Shown here piece after piece: positions 30,742 through 41,629 of a stretch of 64,000 nucleotides of DNA. The position numbers were made by a program, and so were the translations under genes. The notes beneath the pieces are model-generated. The model was not told the DNA's origin. It worked only from the letters and a program-made list of their open reading frames with translations, and searched no databases. How positions within the stretch are numbered: position 1 is the stretch's first letter; each line of letters starts with the position of its first letter. The DNA lies in contig PYVY01000007.1 in assembly GCA_003056425.1 (NCBI GenBank), positions 205,151 to 269,150 on the forward strand. The letters are read 5' to 3'. Source of the DNA: Alteromonas indica (GTDB taxonomy: Bacteria; Pseudomonadota; Gammaproteobacteria; Enterobacterales; Alteromonadaceae).

Positions 30742-32235
30742 ATGGTAATGGATAATTCATTCGAACCCTGTGATTTTGTGCTGTTTGGCACAATGGGTGA
30801 TCTTTCACGGCGCAAATTGCTGCCCTCGCTATACCAGCTTGAGAAAGCTGAGCTTATCCATCCGGAGACGACAATTATAGGTGTCGCCCGTCAGGACATG
30901 ACCAAAGAAGAGTATATTGCTGAGGTCAAATCGAACATTGAAAAGTTCAGCGAAAAACAAGTTTGCGGCGATACCTGGGAGCGCCTTAGCCAGCGTCTGG
31001 ATTACATTCAGGTAGACATGAAAGAGTTGGAAAGCTACAAGCAATTGGATGCGGTAGTGGACCCTGAGCGTGTCATGGTATGTTACCTGGCCACGCCTCC
31101 TGCTATTTATGGGGATATCTGCCGAGGCCTGCACAGCTGTAATATCATTGATAGCAGTGTCCGGGTGGTCCTGGAAAAACCGATCGGGCATGACCTGGAC
31201 TCTTCCAAGGTTATCAATAATCAGGTTTCTGAATACTTCAACGAATCCCAAATCTATCGCATAGACCACTATCTTGGTAAAGAAACAGTACTGAACCTGA
31301 TAGCGCTGCGCTTTGCCAATTCTATATTTGCTACAAACTGGGACCACAACTGTATAGATCATGTACAGATTAGTGTTGCTGAGTCTGTTGGTATCGAAGG
31401 GCGCTGGGGCTATTTTGACGATGCCGGCCAAATGCGCGATATGGTGCAAAACCACCTGCTGCAAATTCTGAGTCTGGTCGCCATGGAGCCCCCGGCAACG
31501 TTAGATGCAGACAGCATTCGTGATGAAAAACTCAAAGTGCTTAAAGCACTGCGTCCGATTAACGCATCCAATGTAAATGATACGACCGTACGTGGACAGT
31601 ACACGGCAGGGTTTGTAAAAGGGCAGGAAGTGCCTGGGTATCTTGAAGAAGAAGATGCCAACACCCGCAGCAAAACAGAAACCTTTGTATCTATCAAAGC
31701 AGAAATAGATAACTGGCGTTGGGCCGGGGTGCCATTTTATTTGCGCACCGGTAAGCGTATGCCCACCAAAGTGTCAGAGGTGGTGATTTATTTCAAACGT
31801 CAACCGCATAACCTGTTTGGTGACAGTTTCAATAGCTTACCGCCAAATAAGTTGGTGATCCGGTTACAGCCTGATGAAGGTGTGGAAATTACTGTAATGA
31901 ATAAAGTGCCCGGGCTTACCAGTTCAGGTTCTATGGATTTACAGAAATCAAAACTGAATCTGAGTTTTTCTGAAGCGTTCTCGGAAGAACGAATCCCTGA
32001 CGCTTACGAAAAGCTGTTGTTAGAGGTCATGCTGGGTAACCAGGCGTTATTTGTACGTCGCGACGAGGTTGAGCAAGCATGGAACTGGGTTGACTCTATT
32101 CTGGAAGCCTGGAAGCACTCTGCAGAGCCGCCAGAACCTTACCAGGCGGGTACCTGGGGCCCGGTTGCCTCAATTGGTCTGCTGGCACGGGAAAACCGTA
32201 GCTGGTATGAAAGCAAAATGACGAAGAAGAAATAA
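30742..32235 (+). CDS. zwf: Glucose-6-phosphate 1-dehydrogenase
   Basis: Oxidises glucose 6-phosphate to 6-phosphogluconolactone with NADP(+). The 497-residue protein shows the nucleotide-binding FGTMGDLSRRKLLP (about 15-28) and the active-site motif RIDHYLGKETV near residue 174. The start at 30742 has AGAAGG eight bases upstream; a second ATG two codons later is less well placed. First gene of a five-gene operon for the Entner-Doudoroff and oxidative pentose phosphate routes, with a HexR site in its promoter. Confidence 0.96.
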   Translation: MVMDNSFEPCDFVLFGTMGDLSRRKLLPSLYQLEKAELIHPETTIIGVARQDMTKEEYIAEVKSNIEKFSEKQVCGDTWERLSQRLDYIQVDMKELESYKQLDAVVDPERVMVCYLATPPAIYGDICRGLHSCNIIDSSVRVVLEKPIGHDLDSSKVINNQVSEYFNESQIYRIDHYLGKETVLNLIALRFANSIFATNWDHNCIDHVQISVAESVGIEGRWGYFDDAGQMRDMVQNHLLQILSLVAMEPPATLDADSIRDEKLKVLKALRPINASNVNDTTVRGQYTAGFVKGQEVPGYLEEEDANTRSKTETFVSIKAEIDNWRWAGVPFYLRTGKRMPTKVSEVVIYFKRQPHNLFGDSFNSLPPNKLVIRLQPDEGVEITVMNKVPGLTSSGSMDLQKSKLNLSFSEAFSEERIPDAYEKLLLEVMLGNQALFVRRDEVEQAWNWVDSILEAWKHSAEPPEPYQAGTWGPVASIGLLARENRSWYESKMTKKK

Positions 32236-32236
32236 T

Positions 32237-32929
32237 ATGGCACTGACACAGCAACACTTTGATAGCGCTGATGCGCTAACCGAACAATTTGCCACCACGT
32301 TAACCCGCCTTCTTAAAGAAGGTATTGATAAACGTGGCCGCGCCAGTCTGGTGGTTAGCGGTGGACGTACCCCGCTAGCCCTGTTTAAAACTCTGAGCGA
32401 AACTGAACTGGAATGGTCTAAAGTAGATATAACCCTGGCCGATGAGCGCTGGGTTGATGAGTCTGATGAGGCCAGCAATACACGTTTAGTTAAGCAAAAC
32501 CTGATTCAAAATAAAGCCAGTGAAGCAAATTTTGTATCCCTTAAGACTGATCACAACGATGCAGCTGACGGGATAGCCGAAGCCGAGTCTCGTTTGTCGA
32601 GTCTGACCCAACCGTTCGATGCACTTATTCTGGGCATGGGCGAAGACGGCCATACGGCGTCGTTATTCCCTTGCTCTGCGCAAGTTGAAGATGGCTTAAA
32701 CATGTCCAGCGGCAAAATTTGTATTGCCGTGCAGCCAACCACAGCGCCACATCAGCGAATTTCGTTAACGCTGCCTGCGCTACTGAATAGCCGTAATATT
32801 TTTATCCACCTGACCGGCGATGCGAAAAAGCGTGTACTGGAAGAGGCGATAGCCAACGATACTGAGCTGGATAAGCCTGTTACTGCCGTGGTCAACCGGG
32901 CCCCTGTTACCTTGATGTGGGCACCATAG
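32237..32929 (+). CDS. pgl: 6-phosphogluconolactonase (DevB/SOL type)
   Basis: Hydrolyses 6-phosphogluconolactone to 6-phosphogluconate. The 230-residue protein belongs to the DevB/SOL family (isomerase-like fold), not to the beta-propeller YbhE type. Motifs: LVVSGGRTPLALF near residue 37, LADERWVDESDEASN near 69 and ILGMGEDGHTASLFP near 130. It starts one base after the zwf stop, so it is translationally linked, and edd follows nine bases after it. Confidence 0.94.
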   Translation: MALTQQHFDSADALTEQFATTLTRLLKEGIDKRGRASLVVSGGRTPLALFKTLSETELEWSKVDITLADERWVDESDEASNTRLVKQNLIQNKASEANFVSLKTDHNDAADGIAEAESRLSSLTQPFDALILGMGEDGHTASLFPCSAQVEDGLNMSSGKICIAVQPTTAPHQRISLTLPALLNSRNIFIHLTGDAKKRVLEEAIANDTELDKPVTAVVNRAPVTLMWAP

Positions 32930-32938
32930 GAGTTACTG

Positions 32939-34768
32939 ATGAACAATCAAATCGCTGAAATCACCCAGCGTATTATCGAGCGTAGTAAAACGACTCGTAA
33001 AGCGTATCTGGATAAAATTGACCATGCCAGACGCCAGGGCCCGCATCGTGGGGTACTGTCTTGTGGTAACCTGGCCCACGGCTTTGCTGCCTGTGGTACG
33101 GAAGATAAGTCTGACTTGCGGAGTATGACCAAAGCAAATATTGCTATTGTGTCGGCTTATAACGATATGTTATCGGCGCACCAACCGTACGAAACCTATC
33201 CGGCAATTATCCGCGATGCGGTGAAGCAGGTGGGTAGCGTAGCGCAGTTTGCAGGTGGCGTGCCCGCCATGTGTGATGGCGTAACCCAGGGTAACCCGGG
33301 CATGGACTTAAGCCTGATGAGCCGTGATGTTATCGCGCAGTCAGCTGCCGTATCGTTATCGCATAATATGTTTGATGCGGCCGTCATGCTGGGGATTTGC
33401 GACAAAATCGTCCCGGGCCTGCTTATGGGCTCGCTGGCATTTGGTCATTTACCTACCGTATTTATTCCGGCCGGCCCTATGCCGTCTGGTTTGCCGAACA
33501 AAGAAAAAGCCCGGGTTCGTCAGGAATTTGCTGAAGGTAAAGTAGGGCGTGATGCCTTGCTTGAAGCGGAATCGCAATCATACCACTCGGCGGGGACCTG
33601 TACCTTTTACGGTACCGCGAACTCGAACCAGCTGGTGGTGGAAACGATGGGTCTGCATTTACCGGGCTCCTCATTTGTTAACCCCGGCACACCGCTACGG
33701 GATGCTCTGACCAAAGCGGCCGCAGTACAGGCAACACGCCTGACTGACCTGACTGAAAACTACATGCCAATAGGGCATATAGTGGACGAAAAAGCCATTG
33801 TAAATGGTTTAGTTGCGCTGCTTGCTACCGGCGGTTCAACCAACCATACCATGCATTTAATTGCTGTGGCGCGCTCAGCAGGTATATTGCTGAACTGGAA
33901 TGACTTTTCAGAAATCTCTAACGCCACGCCGTTGCTAACCCGGATCTACCCTAACGGGTCTGCAGATATCAACCACTTTACTGCTGCTGGCGGCATGGCA
34001 CTGCTGTTTAGACAGTTGTTGGACGCAGGCTTATTACATAACGATGTAAACACTATTTGTGGTCATGGTCTGGAGCGCTATACACAAGAGCCGCGCTTAG
34101 AAGATGGCGAGTTGGTGTGGCGCGATGGCGCGACCAAGTCCCATGATAAGGATGTGGTAGCAACTGTAGATGAACCGTTCAAACCAGACGGCGGGCTAAG
34201 CGTACTTGATGGCAATTTAGGCCGGGCGGTCATCAAAACGTCTGCACTGGGTACTCCCCATTGTCATATCAAAGCGCCTGCCGTGGTGTTTGAAGACCAG
34301 TTTGACTTGGACGATGCGTTTAAAAATGGCGACTTGAACAAAGACTGTATCGTGGTGGTTCGCTTCCAGGGGCCTTCGGCTATCGGTATGCCAGAACTAC
34401 ACCGGTTAACGCCGCCACTGGGCGTATTGCAGGACCGTGGCTATAAAGTGGCACTGGTTACTGATGGCCGGATGTCTGGTGCATCAGGTAAAGTCCCGGC
34501 TGCTATCCATGTCACCCCGGAAGCCTTTAATGGCGGCCTGCTGGCTAAAGTACAAAACGGCGATATGGTTGAACTGAATACACAAACAGGTGCATTGACC
34601 TTATGTGTAGAACAAAGTGAACTGGATGCCCGGGAGCCAGCGAAAGCCAATTTGGATAGCCATCACCAAGGTATGGGGCGTGAGCTGTTCGGCGGTATGC
34701 GTTCTGTACTTACGGGTGCAGAAGAAGGTGCCTGCTCACTATTTTACACTCAGGAGCAGGCCCTATGA
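32939..34768 (+). CDS. edd: Phosphogluconate dehydratase
   Basis: Dehydrates 6-phosphogluconate to 2-keto-3-deoxy-6-phosphogluconate (KDPG), the first committed step of the Entner-Doudoroff pathway and the source of the HexR inducer. The 609-residue IlvD/Edd protein has cluster-ligand cysteine regions in [12 protein letters not shown] near residue 106 and [15 protein letters not shown] near 219, plus [16 protein letters not shown] near 506. Length matches E. coli Edd (603). Third gene of the operon; its stop overlaps the glk start by four bases. Confidence 0.96.
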   Translation: MNNQIAEITQRIIERSKTTRKAYLDKIDHARRQGPHRGVLSCGNLAHGFAACGTEDKSDLRSMTKANIAIVSAYNDMLSAHQPYETYPAIIRDAVKQVGSVAQFAGGVPAMCDGVTQGNPGMDLSLMSRDVIAQSAAVSLSHNMFDAAVMLGICDKIVPGLLMGSLAFGHLPTVFIPAGPMPSGLPNKEKARVRQEFAEGKVGRDALLEAESQSYHSAGTCTFYGTANSNQLVVETMGLHLPGSSFVNPGTPLRDALTKAAAVQATRLTDLTENYMPIGHIVDEKAIVNGLVALLATGGSTNHTMHLIAVARSAGILLNWNDFSEISNATPLLTRIYPNGSADINHFTAAGGMALLFRQLLDAGLLHNDVNTICGHGLERYTQEPRLEDGELVWRDGATKSHDKDVVATVDEPFKPDGGLSVLDGNLGRAVIKTSALGTPHCHIKAPAVVFEDQFDLDDAFKNGDLNKDCIVVVRFQGPSAIGMPELHRLTPPLGVLQDRGYKVALVTDGRMSGASGKVPAAIHVTPEAFNGGLLAKVQNGDMVELNTQTGALTLCVEQSELDAREPAKANLDSHHQGMGRELFGGMRSVLTGAEEGACSLFYTQEQAL

Positions 34769-35718
34769 GTGACAAGTTTGTTGCCGATGTCGGCGGCACC
34801 AATATCCGTTTAGCCCGGGTTACTGATACCGGCGTAACGGATATTAAAAAGTACATTTGTCGCGATTTTGCCAGTATCGATCTTGCGATCCAAACGTACT
34901 TTGACGAGCATACTCAGTTTACCTTTACGCAAGGGTGTATAGCGATTGCCTGCCCGGTATTGGGTGACCACGTAGAGATGACCAACCATAGCTGGGCATT
35001 TTCACAGCGTGCCTTGAAACAACAATTGCGTTTGGCCGACTTGTTCGTCATTAACGATTTTACAGCGGTAGCCCATTCGCTGCCTACATTGTCTAGCCAA
35101 CAGGTGATACAGGTAGGCGAAGGAGAAGCTAAGCCACAGGGTAATATCGCTGTATTCGGTCCGGGTACCGGGTTAGGGGTGGAGCATATCACCATGACCT
35201 CGTCTGGCTGGCAAACGCTAGATGGCGAGGGTGGCCACACCGATTTCGCACCGGTTGATGAAACCGACGTGATCATCTGGCGCTATTTGCAAAATCAACA
35301 CGGGCGAGCATCAGCAGAAGAAGTGATGTCTGGCCGGGGGATTGTAAATATTTATCGTGCGCTGGCGAATGCGAAAGGTATTGCCGCCACGCTGGACGAT
35401 CCTGCCCAAGTGACCACTCAGGCACTGGAAGGCTCATGCGATATCTGTGAAGCCGCACTTACCCAGTTTTGTCGAATCATGGGCAGCTTTGCCGGGAATC
35501 TGGCGCTGAATATGGCCACCACCGGTGGCGTTTTCATTGGCGGTGGTATCGCCACACGGTTCGCTGACTTTATAAAAGACAGCGACTTTAGAGCGCGGTT
35601 TGTAGCGAAGGGACAGATGAAACATTACGTTAAAAATATCCCTACCTACTTAATCGCGGAACCTGATCATGGCCTGCTAGGCGCTTCGGCGTATCTACAA
35701 CAACATATTGTGAGTTAA
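34765..35718 (+). CDS. glk: Glucokinase
   Basis: Phosphorylates glucose with ATP to supply zwf. The 317-residue protein (E. coli Glk 321) begins with the phosphate-binding [11 protein letters not shown] (about 6-16), has the sugar-binding [13 protein letters not shown] near 94 and the adenosine motif [10 protein letters not shown] near 129, and [14 protein letters not shown] near 252. Its ATG overlaps the edd stop (ATGA) and eda follows two bases after its stop, so it is a fully embedded member of the ED operon; this placement is common in Alteromonadales and Shewanella. Confidence 0.95.
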   Translation: MSDKFVADVGGTNIRLARVTDTGVTDIKKYICRDFASIDLAIQTYFDEHTQFTFTQGCIAIACPVLGDHVEMTNHSWAFSQRALKQQLRLADLFVINDFTAVAHSLPTLSSQQVIQVGEGEAKPQGNIAVFGPGTGLGVEHITMTSSGWQTLDGEGGHTDFAPVDETDVIIWRYLQNQHGRASAEEVMSGRGIVNIYRALANAKGIAATLDDPAQVTTQALEGSCDICEAALTQFCRIMGSFAGNLALNMATTGGVFIGGGIATRFADFIKDSDFRARFVAKGQMKHYVKNIPTYLIAEPDHGLLGASAYLQQHIVS

Positions 35719-35720
35719 TT

Positions 35721-36371
35721 ATGTCAACAAATTGGAACTTGTCTCCAGCGGAAGTGTTTGCCGCGGGCCCCGTTGTACCGGTATTGGTAATCAACGATGT
35801 GGAAAAAGCCGTTCCTCTGGCTAAAGCATTGATGGCCGGTGGGATCAAAGTACTGGAAGTAACCCTAAGAACCCCGGTAGCTCTGGACGTTATTAAGCGT
35901 ATTGCAGAGGAAGTACCTGATGCGCTGATTGGTGCAGGTACGGTAACCAACGCACAACAGCTTAAGGAAGTTATTGATGCCGGTGCTAAATTTGCTATCA
36001 GCCCGGGAATGACAGCTGATTTGCTGAAGGCCGGTCAGGAATGTCCGATTCCGTTGATACCGGGTATCTCTTCTACCTCTGATCTGATGAAAGGTAAAGA
36101 TGCCGGTTATACCCATATGAAATTTTTCCCTGCTGAAGCATCAGGTGGGGTTAAAGCCATTAAGTCTATCAGTGGTCCTTTCCCAGGTGTGACATTCTGC
36201 CCGACAGGGGGCATCAGCCTGACAAATTATAAAGACTATCTGGCACTTAAAAATGTGGCATGCGTGGGTGGCTCGTGGGTGGCGCCTGATGACGCAATCG
36301 AAAGCGGTGACTGGGATCAGATTACTGCATTAGCGAAAGAAGCTGTGGAAGGGGCAAAGGGCTTGATTTAA
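35721..36371 (+). CDS. eda: KDPG/KHG aldolase
   Basis: Cleaves KDPG to pyruvate and glyceraldehyde 3-phosphate, ending the Entner-Doudoroff pathway. The 216-residue class I aldolase has the catalytic region LEVTLRTP with the conserved Glu at 46, GAGTVTN near 71 and the Schiff-base lysine K134 in [17 protein letters not shown] near 168 binds phosphate. Last gene of the operon, followed by a strong terminator. Confidence 0.96.
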   Translation: MSTNWNLSPAEVFAAGPVVPVLVINDVEKAVPLAKALMAGGIKVLEVTLRTPVALDVIKRIAEEVPDALIGAGTVTNAQQLKEVIDAGAKFAISPGMTADLLKAGQECPIPLIPGISSTSDLMKGKDAGYTHMKFFPAEASGGVKAIKSISGPFPGVTFCPTGGISLTNYKDYLALKNVACVGGSWVAPDDAIESGDWDQITALAKEAVEGAKGLI

Positions 36372-36407
36372 GTCCTGCCGCAGTAATTCCGAGCTTTAAT
36401 AGAGTTA

Positions 36408-36439
36408 AAAAAACCGCAGTTAAGCTGCGGTTTTTTTTT
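36408..36439 (+). terminator. Terminator of the zwf-pgl-edd-glk-eda operon
   Basis: AAAACCGCAG and CTGCGGTTTT pair around TTAAG, followed by a long T-run. Begins 37 bases after the eda stop. Confidence 0.9.
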
Positions 36440-36829
36440 GTTATTTTCGGCTGTTTGATGGCGCGTTGGTATCTCGTATCAGCTACCTTCTTAAGCCCGG
36501 TGTTCTATGCCTCTAACGCTTTATGCTTTTGGCAGTGACGATAAAAGAAAGAGACGTTTGCCGCCAGCTCCCGGTAACTTTTGTCTATCCCTGACACCGC
36601 GAGTTCAAAAAAGTAGCTGCTCTTTACCGCTTAACTGCGCTATACCTAACCGCTACACCTAACCGCTACACCTAAACGCTATACCTAACCGCTACACCTA
36701 AACGCTATACCTATCCGCCAAACGCAGCTACGTGCTCCGGTAGGCTATGCTGCAAGAGCAACATTCACGCGCCCCGTGAATATACCATTCCAACTACCTG
36801 GTACCGGCAAGGCCTTACGCTGTTAAGCT
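36440..36829. other. Gene-free spacer between eda and yeaD
   Basis: 390 bases between convergent genes, with no supportable gene. Its main content is the 13-bp tandem repeat at 36637-36714. No clear terminator for yeaD was recognised. Confidence 0.4.
36637..36714. repeat. 13-bp tandem repeat, six units
   Basis: Six contiguous 13-base units of the form NCGCTAYACCTAA: GCGCTATACCTAA, then CCGCTACACCTAA twice, ACGCTATACCTAA, CCGCTACACCTAA and ACGCTATACCTAT. The two-type alternation (CCGCTACA versus ACGCTATA) suggests duplication of a two-unit block. Noncoding, between convergent genes. Confidence 0.85.
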
Positions 36830-37681
36830 CTATAGGGGTACCACCGTCTGCGTTAGTATGTGTTGACCACCAGGGGCAACCTGGATATCACCGGTGCAGG
36901 CAGTTTCCACACAAAGCATATGTTTGTAACCGAATGCATCCATATCAGCAATCGAAGCGGCCCCTTGCCACGGGTTCCAGACCACCAGCGAATCATGGCC
37001 TTGGGAATCGACGCGGGTGACGGCTACGCTTCGCTCATTAATCGCCACCTGCGCTGCTGCGGTCATATGAATGCGATCTGTTTCGCCGGTAACGGTGTAA
37101 TGCGCTGGCGTTTGCTTCACTGCCCAGTTGTCAGTCTTGTCTTTGTAGTCGCCACTGATACCGGTTAATTCAACATGGTTGATATCATCGACCTGAAAAT
37201 ACGTATGCAAAGCGGTATTGAAACTAAAAGCCACCAGCCCCGTATTTTGCGTAATCAATTCAACCTGTAATGACTGCCCAACGGTTACCTTTAGCGTTAC
37301 CTGGCAGTCATATTCGAAACCATCAGCCCGGGTAAACGAAGGCGCAAGATAGATTGTTGTTCCTGCCGCGTTATCTTCGCTGGCCTTTAATTGCCAAACC
37401 TGAGAGCGCAAAAAACCATGGGAGGGCAGTGCGCCTTTCTCACGTCCGTGATCATCACTGAACCAAGGCCAGCAAACCGGTATGCCCCCGCGTATCGGTT
37501 TGTCGCCATTTAACACCGCGTGCGGGCTCAGCCACAGGCGTTCTTTATTATCGGATTTGGGGATAAATGACAATATATGCCCCCCAAACAAGCTAATGCG
37601 TGCGGTAGCCAGAGAGTTATCGATATCCAGAAAAGTAATACCGGATGACTCACTAACCTCAATACTTTTGGCGATGCTCAT
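36830..37681 (-). CDS. yeaD: D-hexose-6-phosphate mutarotase (YeaD family)
   Basis: Aldose-1-epimerase-fold protein that interconverts alpha and beta anomers of hexose 6-phosphates. The 283-residue length assumes a start at MSIAKSIEV (37681), preceded by GGGA; an upstream in-frame ATG at 37789 would add residues across the gapA terminator and is rejected. Family features: LFGGHILSF near 32, IRGGIPVCWPWF near 62, HGFLRSQVW near 84, and TALHTYFQVDD and VVWNPWQG regions later. It lies downstream of gapA on the same strand, beyond the terminator. Confidence 0.92.
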   Translation of the reverse strand: MSIAKSIEVSESSGITFLDIDNSLATARISLFGGHILSFIPKSDNKERLWLSPHAVLNGDKPIRGGIPVCWPWFSDDHGREKGALPSHGFLRSQVWQLKASEDNAAGTTIYLAPSFTRADGFEYDCQVTLKVTVGQSLQVELITQNTGLVAFSFNTALHTYFQVDDINHVELTGISGDYKDKTDNWAVKQTPAHYTVTGETDRIHMTAAAQVAINERSVAVTRVDSQGHDSLVVWNPWQGAASIADMDAFGYKHMLCVETACTGDIQVAPGGQHILTQTVVPL

Positions 37682-37742
37682 TGTGTGTTCCCATATCCTT
37701 CGCGAATCTGCGTTAATCCGACATACTATAATGCTTATGGCA

Positions 37743-37775
37743 CAAAAAAGGTGCGGGTTTAATCGCACCTTTTCG
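37743..37775 (-). terminator. Terminator of gapA
   Basis: On the minus strand AAAAGGTGCG pairs with CGCACCTTTT around ATTAAACC, followed by a T-run. Located about 50 bases past the gapA stop. Confidence 0.85.
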
Positions 37776-37824
37776 CTATTATATTGCAAACTGGCAGGTG
37801 AAACCTGCGTGACTTGCCAGCTTA

Positions 37825-38829
<1,005 letters not shown>

Positions 38830-38910
38830 CTACTTTAGTATAGTTAGGTGAAAAAAAATTACGTAAAGTATGGATCAAAATGGCATACTTAGCAAAAGAA
38901 AAAGCGAAAA

Positions 38911-38925
38911 TGTTGCTTAATTACA
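38911..38925. promoter_or_regulatory. Predicted HexR operator in the gapA/malQ divergent promoter
   Basis: TGTTGCTTAATTACA fits the HexR consensus TGTARTWWWAYTACA at 13 of 15 positions (mismatches at positions 4 and 6). It lies 91 bases upstream of gapA, a known HexR target in Shewanella and Vibrio. Weaker than the zwf and pykA sites. Confidence 0.55.
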
Positions 38926-39063
38926 AAATAAATTCTATGCAATCGTATTCACTTTCAACACGTACACGCTTTCAACATAATGTTAACGTATGTAGGTTAA
39001 GCGACCTTTTCGCTTTTTCATAAGTCTATGCACTAAAAGCAGCCAGATACAGGATACGATACA

Positions 39064-41271
39064 ATGACCAATCAAGTTTTGCAGACGCTGGTAGAAATGC
39101 GTGGCATCGAATCAAATTACGTCGATGCCTGGGGTAAACCAGCCACTATCGCTGACAGCAGTAAAGCCAAATTACTTAACGCTCTTGGCTATGACACCAG
39201 CGATGAATCTGCGGTGTATGAACAACTTAACCAGGAAACATTGTCGTACTGGCAATCGCCGTTAAATCCGGTGCAGGTTTCCCGGGTATCCGACAAATTA
39301 CAATTTTCAGTCAGACTCCCCATCGAACTGGTCAATGATGCCTATACGTTTGTTGTGACCACAGAAAACGGCACAGAGTTCACCCAAACCTTTATTCCGG
39401 TAGATGCCCAACTTATTGATGCTGCGCAAATCGAAGACGTGGAGTATCAGGAATACGTTATTGACTGCGAGCATGACATAGAAACCGGCTACCATACCCT
39501 GGCGTTAACAGTTGAAGGGGATGATGAAGCGTTAACCACTATGCGTCTTATTATGGCGCAGGACGCGTGTTATATGCCTGACTCTGTCGCCGCCGGTCGT
39601 AAGGTGTGGGGCCTGAGCGTACAACTTTATTGTGTGCGCAGTCAGCAAAACTGGGGTATTGGTGATTTTTCCGATCTTAGCCGGCTGGTTACAGATGCGG
39701 CGCAAACCGGCGCGCAATTTATTGGCCTGAACCCTATTCATGCATTGTACCCGGCTAACCCCGATGCCTGTAGCCCCTATGGACCTTCTTCACGCCGCTG
39801 GCTTAACTTTTTGTACCTTGATGTGACGGCCCTTGAAGGCTACCACGATGCCTCTGTGCAACGGATTGTTAATGATCCGGAATTTAAAGCGAAGTTGCAG
39901 GCGGCGCGCGATGCGCAGCATGTTGATTATAATGCGGTCGCCCAGCTTAAGCTGGCCGTGTTGGGGGCTATTTTTGATGTTTATGAAAAGCAATATTTAA
40001 AGGCCACTTCACAACCGCGCAAAGCATTTGAGCAATTCGTTAAAGAGGGTGGGGAAAGCCTCGACATGCTGGCGGTGTACGATGTCATGCAAGAGCACCT
40101 GAAGGAAGCAGGGCAGCCCTCATGGGGTTGGCCGGTATTCCCCGAAAGATTTAAAGAATACCACAAGCCAGACGTGGCAAAATTTGCCAAAAAACACGCT
40201 CGCCGTGTGACGTTTTATCAATTTTTACAGTGGCAGGCAGCCCGTCAGCTGGAGCAGGCAAATCAGGCAGCACAGGATGCCGGTATGACGATAGGTTTGT
40301 ATCGCGACCTGGCGGTAGGCGTAAGCGAGGGCAGTGCCGAGATTTGGGGTAATAAAGATCTGTATTGCGTGAAAGCCAGTGTGGGTGCACCGCCGGACGT
40401 ATTAGGACCGCTAGGCCAGAATTGGGGTCTTCCGCCAATGGATCCTAAACGTCTTTATGAGCAGGCTTATCAGCCCATAATTGACCTGTTCTCATCTAAC
40501 ATGGCTTCGGCAGGGGCACTGCGGATAGACCATGTTATGGCACTGTTGCGCTTGTGGTGGGTGCCAAAAGGCGATCACGCCCGCGATGGCGGTTATGTTT
40601 ATTATCCGGTAGACGACCTGCTCGGGATCCTGGCGCTGGAAAGTCATCGTAATAAGAACCTGGTGATTGGTGAAGATTTAGGCACGGTTCCTGAGGAGAT
40701 TCGCGGCAAATTAGCTGACAACGGTATCTATTCCTATCGGGTATTTTTCTTTGAACAAGCTGAAGATGGCGGGTTTTTCTCACCAGGCCACTATCCAGAA
40801 CAGTCAATGTCCACCTTAACTACGCATGATATGCCCACGTTAATCGGTTACTGGCATTGTCTTGATTTAGAGCTGGGTAAAACATTAGGCCTGTATCCCA
40901 CTCAAGAGATTTTAGACACCTTGTATCAAAGCCGGCATGAAGATAAACAGGCTATCCTAAACTCCCTGCACGGCCACCATAGCATTAGCGATGAAGTAGG
41001 CCACGACGTTAATCATACGGCAATGAGCCAAGCCCTGAACTTTGGCTTACAAACCCATATGGCCACCGGGTCAAGTGCGCTGTTAAGCCTGCAACTTGAA
41101 GACTGGTTGCAAATGGATAAGCCGGTAAATATCCCAGGCACATTTGATGAATACCCTAACTGGCGACGCAAGCTAACCCGTAATCTTGAAGACATCTTCG
41201 CCGATGAAAATTTACGGAATTTAGCCTCACGGTTGACCCAGGCACGTATAGAAGCCAGTACTGATAAATAG
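39064..41271 (+). CDS. malQ: 4-alpha-glucanotransferase (amylomaltase)
   Basis: GH77 enzyme that transfers alpha-1,4-glucan segments, used in maltodextrin and glycogen turnover. The 735-residue protein has an N-terminal beta-sandwich extension (to about residue 165), as in E. coli MalQ (694), then the GH77 barrel with WGLSVQLYCVRSQQNWGIGDF near 180, the nucleophile D489 in LRIDHVM, and GEDLGTVPEEI near 536. It is the first gene of the malQ, glgB, glgX series but is separated from glgB by 358 bases. Divergent from gapA. Confidence 0.95.
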   Translation: MTNQVLQTLVEMRGIESNYVDAWGKPATIADSSKAKLLNALGYDTSDESAVYEQLNQETLSYWQSPLNPVQVSRVSDKLQFSVRLPIELVNDAYTFVVTTENGTEFTQTFIPVDAQLIDAAQIEDVEYQEYVIDCEHDIETGYHTLALTVEGDDEALTTMRLIMAQDACYMPDSVAAGRKVWGLSVQLYCVRSQQNWGIGDFSDLSRLVTDAAQTGAQFIGLNPIHALYPANPDACSPYGPSSRRWLNFLYLDVTALEGYHDASVQRIVNDPEFKAKLQAARDAQHVDYNAVAQLKLAVLGAIFDVYEKQYLKATSQPRKAFEQFVKEGGESLDMLAVYDVMQEHLKEAGQPSWGWPVFPERFKEYHKPDVAKFAKKHARRVTFYQFLQWQAARQLEQANQAAQDAGMTIGLYRDLAVGVSEGSAEIWGNKDLYCVKASVGAPPDVLGPLGQNWGLPPMDPKRLYEQAYQPIIDLFSSNMASAGALRIDHVMALLRLWWVPKGDHARDGGYVYYPVDDLLGILALESHRNKNLVIGEDLGTVPEEIRGKLADNGIYSYRVFFFEQAEDGGFFSPGHYPEQSMSTLTTHDMPTLIGYWHCLDLELGKTLGLYPTQEILDTLYQSRHEDKQAILNSLHGHHSISDEVGHDVNHTAMSQALNFGLQTHMATGSSALLSLQLEDWLQMDKPVNIPGTFDEYPNWRRKLTRNLEDIFADENLRNLASRLTQARIEASTDK

Positions 41272-41629
41272 TAAATAGCATTTAATCGCCAGGCAAGACG
41301 CTCAGCCTGGCGTGCGTGTGCTGCCGCCAGCACGCGAAGATTAGCAACTTAGGGCTATCCAATGGCGGCTTTGGCCTGCCAATTACCGTGTCAGGCGCGG
41401 TATCCTTGGTGAAAAGTCGCAATTATAACGTTGCCTGGCAGCATTGTATTAGCGCCCTTACTATCGCTATGTTCTGCAAGCTGAGAGGTTTAAAAGAAAT
41501 AGTGCAGTAGCAATAACATGCTATAAAAAATTGGGGTATAACAACTAATACCCCAACCCTGTTATAAAAATAGGGTCACAATTATTAGGTTTGCCGGCGT
41601 TTGGGCATACCTGAGTACAGGAGTAAAAT
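41272..41629. other. malQ-glgB spacer with two adjacent inverted repeats
   Basis: A 358-base gene-free stretch. A perfect 9-bp inverted repeat TTGGGGTAT/ATACCCCAA lies at 41531-41556, followed at once by ACCCT...AGGGT (about 41556-41575). The glgB start follows 50 bases later. No T-run follows on the plus strand, so this is more likely an operator or leader structure for glgB than a malQ terminator. On the minus strand T6 follows the first stem. Confidence 0.5.

Noticed and set aside
36860..37168. Plus-strand frame opposite yeaD
   Set aside because: Shadow frame in a well supported gene on the other strand.
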